From Gammaproteobacteria bacterium (GTDB taxonomy: Bacteria; Pseudomonadota; Gammaproteobacteria; UBA9214), in NCBI GenBank assembly GCA_030599705.1, contig JAUVNM010000024.1:1-11509 (forward strand): a stretch of 11,509 bases of DNA. The letters run 5' to 3'. The position numbers and the translations under genes were made by a program. Positions 6,102 through 11,509 of the stretch are shown here, piece after piece; the stretch's first letter is position 1; every line of letters begins with the position of its first letter. The notes beneath the pieces are model-generated. The model made no database searches and had not been told where the DNA came from. It saw only the letters and a list, made by a program, of their open reading frames with translations.

Positions 6102-8414
6102 GTGCAGCGCCAATACATCCTGTCCATGCTTGCCAGCAGCCTGTTGTTCAGCACCGGCCTGCCGGGCGTCCGTGCCGATGCTGTCCCGCAGGAAGGTGCA
6201 ACCACTACAGCCCAACCGCTGGTCCCGGTACACAAGGTCACCATGGAACGACCGAACCAGAGCTACGACCCTGCCCTGGACCGCTGGAGACTCTGCCCGC
6301 CCACAGGAACTGCACCGCTGCCCGAACGTTCGCAAATCCCGGAAGACGGGGAAAAGATCAACCTGTTCGCCGACCACGCCGAGACAAGCGGTGATGACGA
6401 TACCTACACCCTCGAGGGCAACGCAGTCATTCTCTACGGCCAACAGCGACTGCGCGCCGACACCATCACCTACAACAGAAACAACGGGTTGATCGATGCC
6501 CGTGGTAATCTGCGCTTCGACGGGCCCGGCCTGGTGATCAAGGGAACCCGTGCGCAACTGTTCCCGGAACGGGAAACCGGCACCCTGTACGACATCGACT
6601 ACTCACTGACCAGCTGGCACGGTCGCGGCAATGCCGATGTTGTGCGCCTGGACGGGCGTCACCGGCAACAGCTGGAGCAGGCCAGCTACACCACCTGCCC
6701 GTCCGGCAACTCCGACTGGCTGTTGTCCGCAAGGCAGGTTGACCTCGACCACCAGGAAGGCATGGGCTCCGCGCGGCATGCGAAGCTGGAATTCAAGGAG
6801 GTGCCAATCCTGTATACGCCGTATATCAGCTTCCCGATCGATGACCGGCGGCGCTCCGGCCTGCTGCTGCCCAGAGTGGGCACCTCGGAGGAGACCGGCT
6901 TTGATATCAGCATTCCGTATTACTGGAATATTGCACCCAACTACGATGCCACGCTGACACTGCGTCACATGAGCGATCGCGGGCGCATGCTCGGCACCGA
7001 GTTCCGCTACCTGCACAAAAACAACAACGGGCAGTTTAACGGGGAATACCTGCCGTCTGACAGCGCGTTTGACGATGGGGACCGGCACCTGGTGACGTTC
7101 AAGCATGATGGCAATCCGTTCCCGCGCCTGCAGACCGGCATCGATGCAAGCGACGTCTCCGACAAGGACTATTTCCAGGACCTCGGCGGCAGCCTGCTGA
7201 AATCCTCCAGGACTCACCTGAAACGTGAGGCCGATGCCGCATATTACGGGGAGCGCTGGACACTGGACACCCGGGTCCTGAATTTCCAGACTGTTGATAA
7301 AACAATTGCGGTGGCTGACCGGCCTTACAAGCAATTGCCCAGGATCCGTTACAATGCCGCCCCCCGGACCAGCCTGCTGGGCATGCGTTTCCGGCTGGAC
7401 TCCGAGGCCGTGCAGTTTGAAAAGGACAACACGGTGACCGGTACACGCGTCGATGTGCAACCGCGCATTACCCTGCCGGTGCGTGATGCGGCCTATTATA
7501 TAGAACCATCGGTCAGTGTCCGCCACACCCTGTACAAGCTCGACGACGAGGCGCCCGGCGAGCCGGACAACCCGGACCGCACCACGCCGGTCGCCAGCCT
7601 CGATACCGGCCTGTTCCTTGACCGCGAGTTCAACTGGCGCTCGACCGACTACGTGCAGACACTGGAACCAAGGTTGTTTTACCTGTTCGTGCCCAAAAAC
7701 AACCAGGACGATATCCCGGTATTCGACACCGGGGATTACGATTTCAACTTCTGGCAGCTGTTCCTGGAGAACCGCTTCAGCGGGCCGGACCGGATGGGTG
7801 ATGCCAACCAGCTTGCCGTCGCCCTGACGACGCGGGTCCTCGACCCGGAAACCGGCGTACAGCAACTGAGCGCAAGCCTCGGCAACCTGTTCTATTTTCG
7901 TGACCGCGAAATCACCCTGCCCGGTGAACCGGTGGAGACCGACAACAATTCCGACATCATCGGCCAGCTAACCATGGCCCTTGGCACACGCTGGCGGGCA
8001 CGCACCGAACTGCAGTGGGACCCCGGCGAAACACACACCAACCGCGCCAACGCCAGCCTGCAGTACAAGGCCGGTACGCGCAAGCTGGTCAACCTGTCCT
8101 ACCGCTTCCGGCGTGACATACTGGAACAGACCGATGCCTCGTTCCTGTGGCCGGTGGGCCGGCACTGGCACCTGGTGGGCCGCTGGAACTACTCCATCGA
8201 TGACCGCCAGACACTGGGAACCATTGCCGGCATCGGTTACGAAAGCTGCTGCTGGGGCATGAACCTGGTCGGGCGCAGCTATGTCAACGACAAAAAAGGT
8301 GGCCGGACCACCGGCATCTATCTCGAGCTGGAGCTGAAGGGATTCACCAGCATCGGCAACTCCATCGATAATATCCTTGAACGTGGTATTCTTGGCTACG
8401 AATCTGATTACTGA
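6102..8414 (+). CDS. lptD: LPS-assembly outer-membrane protein LptD
   Basis: A 770-residue outer-membrane beta-barrel (E. coli LptD has 784) that, with the lipoprotein LptE plugged inside, inserts lipopolysaccharide into the outer leaflet. A Sec signal peptide covers about 1-27 with a likely cut after Ala-Asp-Ala. The LptA-like jellyroll domain follows at about 85-215 (for example DHAETSGDDDTYTLEGNAVI, 91-110), where the lipid bridge from LptC and LptA docks. The barrel occupies about 225 to the end, with the family segment PILYTPYISFPIDDRRRSG (235-253). The four cysteines needed for the two interdomain disulfides are present: Cys65, Cys199 and the adjacent pair Cys716-Cys717, equivalent to 31, 173, 724 and 725 of E. 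coli. The start is GTG at 6102, which gives a proper signal peptide; ATG at 6126 is an alternative. surA follows after 11 bases, so the two are co-transcribed. SurA and the Bam complex fold this protein. Confidence 0.95.
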   Translation: MQRQYILSMLASSLLFSTGLPGVRADAVPQEGATTTAQPLVPVHKVTMERPNQSYDPALDRWRLCPPTGTAPLPERSQIPEDGEKINLFADHAETSGDDDTYTLEGNAVILYGQQRLRADTITYNRNNGLIDARGNLRFDGPGLVIKGTRAQLFPERETGTLYDIDYSLTSWHGRGNADVVRLDGRHRQQLEQASYTTCPSGNSDWLLSARQVDLDHQEGMGSARHAKLEFKEVPILYTPYISFPIDDRRRSGLLLPRVGTSEETGFDISIPYYWNIAPNYDATLTLRHMSDRGRMLGTEFRYLHKNNNGQFNGEYLPSDSAFDDGDRHLVTFKHDGNPFPRLQTGIDASDVSDKDYFQDLGGSLLKSSRTHLKREADAAYYGERWTLDTRVLNFQTVDKTIAVADRPYKQLPRIRYNAAPRTSLLGMRFRLDSEAVQFEKDNTVTGTRVDVQPRITLPVRDAAYYIEPSVSVRHTLYKLDDEAPGEPDNPDRTTPVASLDTGLFLDREFNWRSTDYVQTLEPRLFYLFVPKNNQDDIPVFDTGDYDFNFWQLFLENRFSGPDRMGDANQLAVALTTRVLDPETGVQQLSASLGNLFYFRDREITLPGEPVETDNNSDIIGQLTMALGTRWRARTELQWDPGETHTNRANASLQYKAGTRKLVNLSYRFRRDILEQTDASFLWPVGRHWHLVGRWNYSIDDRQTLGTIAGIGYESCCWGMNLVGRSYVNDKKGGRTTGIYLELELKGFTSIGNSIDNILERGILGYESDY

Positions 8415-8425
8415 CGGAACCCGGC

Positions 8426-9835
8426 ATGAAACCCCTTACCTATCCGGCTGCACTGGTCCTGGCATTGCTGTCCCAGGTCATCCAGGCTGCTCCCCTCTCT
8501 TTCGAGGTCGACCAGGAACAACAACCGGCCGGTGACGACACACAACCGGAACAAGCCCCGGCACAGGGTTTGAGTTTTGTACCGTCACGCGCCAGCGAGC
8601 CGGCCCATGCAGCACCGGTCATCATCAACCAGATAGTCGCGGTCGTGAATGATGACATTATTGTCCAGAGCGAACTCGACGAGGCAATTACTGATGTTGC
8701 CGCGCAGCTGCAGGAAAAACAGACTGAACTGCCGACGCGCGCCGTGCTCCAGAAACAGGTACTGGAAAAACTGATTATCGAGCGCCTGCAACTGCAGCTG
8801 GGCGAACGCAGCGGTATCAAGGTCGATGACTCAACGCTGAACAAGCGCATGCGCGAACTGGCAAGCGATAATGGCGTCACCCTGACACAGTTTCGGGAAA
8901 TCCTGGAGAACGACGGGTATGACTATGCCAGGTTCCGCGAAAACCTGCGTCAACAGTTGTTAATCAACCAGCTGCGCAAGCAGATGATCAGTGGCCGCAC
9001 CAAGGTCAGCGACCAGGAGGTAGACAACCTGCTTGCCAACCTGGACGCGGCACAGCAAAGCGATGTCCAGTATCACCTTGCACATATCCTGATTGCCGTA
9101 CCGGAAGGCGCCAGCCCCGACCAGATACAGGCCGCGCAAGCGCGTGCCGAACAGCTGGTCGTCCGGTTACGCTCTGGCGCCGACTTCACCCAGACCGCCA
9201 TTGCCGAATCCGACGGCACCACCGCACTGGAAGGCGGCGATATTGGCTGGCGCAATATGGGCCAGATGCCCACCCTGTTCGTTGAGCCGTTGAAGGACAT
9301 GCTGACAGGGGACATCTCCAGCCCGATACGCAGTCCGGGCGGTTTTCATGTCATCAAGCTGGTCGAACAACGCGGCAGTGACCGGCGCATGACCAGCCAG
9401 ACAAATGTCCGCCACATCCTGCTGAAAACGGACGCCATTTATACGGATGAGGATGTCCGGATCCGCATCGATCAGCTCGAATTGCGCATCCGTGGTGGCG
9501 ATGATTTTGCCAGCCTGGCACGCGCCAATTCACAGGACACCCTGTCGGCCGCCAAGGGCGGGGGCCTTGGATGGGTCAGCCCCGGTGACCTGGTACCGGA
9601 GTTCGAGGAGGTCATGGACAGCCTGGACCCCGGGCAGGTCAGCTACCCGTTCGAGACCCAGTTCGGCTGGCACATCCTTGAAGTCCTCGAGCGTCGCGAG
9701 TACGACAGTACCGAGGAATACAAGCGCTCGCGTGCACGGCAACTGATCCGGGCCCGCAAGACCGATGAACAGACCTTCCTGTGGTTACGGCGCCTGCGTG
9801 ATGAGTCCTATGTGGAGTATCGCCTGGACTCGTAG
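8426..9835 (+). CDS. surA: Periplasmic chaperone/peptidyl-prolyl isomerase SurA
   Basis: A 469-residue periplasmic chaperone that escorts unfolded outer-membrane barrels, including LptD, to the Bam complex. A Sec signal peptide spans about 1-21. Residues 22-62 form an extra acidic, Gln/Pro-rich linker that makes the protein about 40 residues longer than E. coli SurA (428). The SurA N-domain starts at VIINQIVAVVNDDIIVQSEL (65-84) and runs to about 195. Two parvulin domains follow: P1 about 213-317 (LAHILIAVP, then GGDIGW, then SPGGFHVIKL) and P2 about 326-425 (VRHILLK, GGGLGWVSPGDLVPEFEE, GWHILEV). The C-terminal helix (about 430-469) completes the chaperone core. In E. coli only P2 is catalytically active. 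The ATG at 8426 lies 11 bases after the lptD stop with a modest CGGA ribosome site. The repeat at 9841-9919 follows the stop. Confidence 0.95.
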   Translation: MKPLTYPAALVLALLSQVIQAAPLSFEVDQEQQPAGDDTQPEQAPAQGLSFVPSRASEPAHAAPVIINQIVAVVNDDIIVQSELDEAITDVAAQLQEKQTELPTRAVLQKQVLEKLIIERLQLQLGERSGIKVDDSTLNKRMRELASDNGVTLTQFREILENDGYDYARFRENLRQQLLINQLRKQMISGRTKVSDQEVDNLLANLDAAQQSDVQYHLAHILIAVPEGASPDQIQAAQARAEQLVVRLRSGADFTQTAIAESDGTTALEGGDIGWRNMGQMPTLFVEPLKDMLTGDISSPIRSPGGFHVIKLVEQRGSDRRMTSQTNVRHILLKTDAIYTDEDVRIRIDQLELRIRGGDDFASLARANSQDTLSAAKGGGLGWVSPGDLVPEFEEVMDSLDPGQVSYPFETQFGWHILEVLERREYDSTEEYKRSRARQLIRARKTDEQTFLWLRRLRDESYVEYRLDS

Positions 9836-9840
9836 TCGCC

Positions 9841-9919
9841 GTCATTGCGAGCGCAGCAATCTTTTGAATCTTGACTGGTCAGTTGGAGATTGCTTCGTCA
9901 CTTCGTTGCTCGCAATGAC
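9841..9919. repeat. Palindromic intergenic repeat C (GTCATTGCGAGC family)
   Basis: The outer arms GTCATTGCGAGC (9841-9852) and GCTCGCAATGAC (9908-9919) are a perfect 12-bp inverted repeat, and the inner arms AGCAATCT (9855-9862) and AGATTGCT (9887-9894) are a perfect 8-bp one. The left side has only 2 bases between the arms and the right side 13, so the element is asymmetric, as if the left copy had lost about 11 bases. I recognise GTCATTGCGAG...AGCAATCT as a palindromic repeat seen between genes in many unrelated bacteria. It starts 5 bases after the surA stop and ends 21 bases before the pdxA start. In RNA it would form a long imperfect hairpin, so it may terminate, attenuate or protect the surA transcript. 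No transposase is nearby. Confidence 0.8.
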
Positions 9920-9940
9920 GACGCAATCAGGGTTCCCCTG

Positions 9941-10951
9941 ATGATATCCGGCGCTACCCTGCGCATTGCACTGACCCCCGGCGAACCGGCCGGAATCGGC
10001 CCGGACCTGTGCCTGCAGTTGATACAACAGCCGCAGGCAGTCGAACTGGTAGCCATCTGCGATCCGGACCTGCTGGTGGAACGCGCAGCCGCCCTGAAAT
10101 TACCGCTCACCCTGCGAATACTGGATGCGAATGCCGCGCCGCGGGTCAGCGCTGCCGGTGAACTCTGTGTAGCGCCGACAGCCCTGCAGGCACCGGCACG
10201 TTGTGGTCACCCCGACCCGGATAATGCCGCCTGCGTCCTCGAAACACTGGACCGCGCCATCAGCGGCTGCCGCGACGGCACCTTTGCCGCCCTGGTCACC
10301 GGCCCGGTCCACAAGGGCATTATCAACGATGCCGGCATCCGGTTCAGCGGGCACACCGAGTATCTTGCCAAGGCCACGGGGGCTTCCGGTGTTGTTATGC
10401 TGCTGGCCACCGAGGGCCTGCGGGTGGCGCTGGTTACCACGCACGTTCCCCTGTCCGGGGTCAGCCGCCTGGTTACCCCGGAGCGGGTCGCACAGGTGCT
10501 GTCCACGCTGCATGCCGGGCTCCGCAAGGATCTGGGCATTAGGGCACCGCGCATCACGGTGTGCGGGCTTAATCCGCATGCCGGTGAAGGCGGGCATCTT
10601 GGCCACGAAGAGATCGACACGCTGATCCCATTACTCGACAAGCTGCGTGCACAGGGCATGGACCTCACCGGCCCGCTACCGGCCGACACGGTGTTTACCC
10701 GCGACCGGCTTGCGCAAACGGACGCCGTGCTCGCGATGTACCACGACCAGGGCCTGCCGGTCCTCAAGCACATGGGCTTCGGCAGGGCAGTAAACATCAC
10801 ACTGGGCCTGCCGATGATCCGCACCTCGGTTGACCACGGCACGGCGCTGGACCTTGCGGGTACCGGCAGGGGCAATCCCGGCAGCCTGCAGGCCGCCCTG
10901 CAAAGCGCAATCGACATTGCGCGCCGGCACCGTGACCCTGCATCACAATAA
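9941..10951 (+). CDS. pdxA: 4-hydroxythreonine-4-phosphate dehydrogenase PdxA
   Basis: A 336-residue cytoplasmic enzyme of the DXP-dependent pyridoxal 5'-phosphate pathway. It oxidises 4-phosphohydroxy-threonine with NAD(P)+; the product decarboxylates and is joined to deoxyxylulose phosphate by PdxJ. Visible motifs are TPGEPAGIGPD (12-22), the substrate loop FSGHTEYLA (135-143), and the three metal-binding histidines His168 (TTHVPLSGV), His213 (NPHAGEGG) and His268 (MYHDQGLPVLKHMGF). These correspond to His166, His211 and His266 of E. coli, a constant offset of two. Length is normal (E. coli 329). I choose ATG 9941 because the N-terminus then matches the family; the frame remains open upstream to a TTG at 9890, but those 17 codons are largely repeat C sequence. 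An AGGG lies 8 bases upstream. It is third in the lptD-surA-pdxA cluster, separated from surA by 105 bases holding repeat C. The usual next gene, rsmA, is missing. Confidence 0.95.
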   Translation: MISGATLRIALTPGEPAGIGPDLCLQLIQQPQAVELVAICDPDLLVERAAALKLPLTLRILDANAAPRVSAAGELCVAPTALQAPARCGHPDPDNAACVLETLDRAISGCRDGTFAALVTGPVHKGIINDAGIRFSGHTEYLAKATGASGVVMLLATEGLRVALVTTHVPLSGVSRLVTPERVAQVLSTLHAGLRKDLGIRAPRITVCGLNPHAGEGGHLGHEEIDTLIPLLDKLRAQGMDLTGPLPADTVFTRDRLAQTDAVLAMYHDQGLPVLKHMGFGRAVNITLGLPMIRTSVDHGTALDLAGTGRGNPGSLQAALQSAIDIARRHRDPASQ

Positions 10952-10965
10952 GTATTAAGGCTCTT

Positions 10966-10982
10966 ACCCCTGATCGAGGGGT
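10966..10982 (+). terminator. Small hairpin after pdxA, possible weak terminator
   Basis: ACCCCT (10966-10971) pairs perfectly with AGGGGT (10977-10982) around a 5-base loop, 14 bases after the pdxA stop. There is no run of T after it, so as an intrinsic terminator it would be weak; it could equally be a 3' stability hairpin or chance. Confidence 0.3.
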
Positions 10983-11060
10983 TGCACCTGCTCAGCAAGG
11001 TTACTCGAGGCCCAGGGTGGCTCAAAAAGGATTGCTTCCTGTCGCCAAAGTTTCTATCGT

Positions 11061-11089
11061 TTGTCCAGGGTGTGGCTTGTACGTATGAG
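11061..11089 (+). promoter_or_regulatory. Candidate sigma-70 promoter for the SulP gene
   Basis: TTGTCC (11061-11066) and TATGAG (11084-11089) each match 4 of 6 consensus bases and are 17 bases apart. Transcription would begin about 60 bases before the TTG start of the SulP gene. This lies in the 204-base gap after pdxA (10952-11155), which otherwise holds only the small hairpin and no convincing gene. Confidence 0.3.
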
Positions 11090-11142
11090 CATTGTATTCG
11101 CTGGCGGCACGCGGCGTTATCGACAGAGTTTACCTGGCTGCC

Positions 11143-11149
11143 AGGGGAG
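11143..11149 (+). promoter_or_regulatory. Ribosome binding site that sets the SulP start
   Basis: AGGGGAG ends 6 bases before the TTG at 11156, the best-spaced start codon in this frame. The other in-frame TTG, at 11150, touches the site and is too close, and no ATG is available nearby in frame. Confidence 0.6.
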
Positions 11150-11155
11150 TTGACA

Positions 11156-11509
11156 TTGACTAACCAAAAACATCAACAGGATTCGATACGTCGCCTCGTG
11201 GGCCGGTTTGTGCCGGGGCTGGAGGCCTTTTCCCATTACGAAATGTCCTGGCTCGGCAGTGACATTGGGGCGGGTCTATCGGTGGCGGCCGTCGCGTTGC
11301 CGGTCGGGCTCGCCTATTCCGAAATCGCGGGTGTGCCGGCGGTCATCGGCGTGTATGCGGCCATCTTCCCGCTGTTTGCCTATGCGCTGTTCGGCTCTTC
11401 CCGTCAGCTGATCACCGGGCCCGATGCGGCGACCTGCATGATGATGGCCGCCGCTCTCGGGCCGCTGGCCGGCGGCGATCCGCAGCGGTATCTGGCGCTG
11501 GTGACTATC
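11156..11509 (+). CDS. SulP-family inorganic anion transporter, N-terminal part only
   Basis: The first 118 codons of a SulP (SLC26-type) transporter; the gene runs off the right edge. These are inner-membrane carriers for sulfate, bicarbonate or similar anions, usually 14 membrane spans followed by a cytoplasmic STAS domain, which cannot be checked here. After a polar N-terminus, the family entry segment is seen: WLGSDIGAGLSVAAVALPVG (32-51), AYSEIAGVPAVIGVYAAIFP (53-72), then YALFGSSRQLITGPDAATC (76-94). The GSSRQL-GPDAA motif is a typical SulP signature. The start is TTG at 11156, selected by the AGGGGAG ribosome site; the first hydrophobic segment then begins at about residue 36, normal for the family. 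It follows pdxA on the same strand after 204 bases and probably has its own promoter, so I do not count it as part of the lptD operon. Whether it carries sulfate or bicarbonate is unknown. Confidence 0.88.
   Translation, partial: MTNQKHQQDSIRRLVGRFVPGLEAFSHYEMSWLGSDIGAGLSVAAVALPVGLAYSEIAGVPAVIGVYAAIFPLFAYALFGSSRQLITGPDAATCMMMAAALGPLAGGDPQRYLALVTI

Noticed and set aside
6603..7865. A 420-codon open frame on the minus strand opposite lptD
   Set aside because: Antisense shadow of LptD with no recognisable motif or ribosome site.
1488..9919. CRISPR array or tandem repeat interpretation of the palindromes
   Set aside because: The three elements are of different sequence, are single copies each in the window and are kilobases apart; there are no regularly spaced direct repeats or cas genes.
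11085..11153. A 22-codon ORF (ATG 11085 to TGA 11151) just before the SulP gene
   Set aside because: No ribosome site, overlaps the candidate promoter -10, and the peptide has no recognisable feature.

Overview
The window looks like a chromosomal segment of a free-living gammaproteobacterium with a GC-rich genome. The main reason is the lptD-surA-pdxA gene order, which is the classical envelope/vitamin B6 cluster of that class. An AmgK-type cell-wall-recycling kinase nearby and third positions rich in G and C agree with this. I cannot name the genus from sequence alone.

Layout. The left half is read on the minus strand. From right to left it carries an RND efflux pair, with the periplasmic adaptor (5984-4806) followed by the inner-membrane RND pump (4710-1570). 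Next comes the sugar kinase AmgK (1437-457), whose 3' end overlaps by 11 bases the start of a membrane protein of the alkaline-ceramidase (CREST) type that runs off the left edge (467-1). The right half is read on the plus strand: lptD (6102-8414), surA (8426-9835), pdxA (9941-10951), then the first 118 codons of a SulP anion transporter (11156 to the right edge). The two halves diverge from a 117-base intergenic region (5985-6101).

How the genes fit together. LptD is the outer-membrane lipopolysaccharide translocon and SurA is the periplasmic chaperone that delivers beta-barrels such as LptD to the assembly machinery, so these two form a functional pair. PdxA is a cytoplasmic enzyme of pyridoxal phosphate synthesis that travels with them. 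AmgK belongs to peptidoglycan recycling. In Pseudomonas-type genomes it sits with murU close to lptD. Here the RND/adaptor pair lies between amgK and lptD, and a ceramidase-like gene occupies the place where murU would be expected. Likewise rsmA (ksgA), the usual neighbour after pdxA, is absent and a SulP gene follows.

The most distinctive non-coding content is three different palindromic repeat elements of about 80-87 bases (1488-1574, 4725-4805, 9841-9919). Each lies directly at the stop codon of a gene. Two of them have the GTAG-plus-hairpin design of REP sequences arranged as inverted pairs (REPIN-like). One supplies the stop codon of the RND gene and ends exactly against the extended -10 promoter of amgK. 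I see no defence system, CRISPR array, transposase, tRNA or rRNA. The novelty here is in gene arrangement and repeat placement, not in an obviously new multi-gene system.
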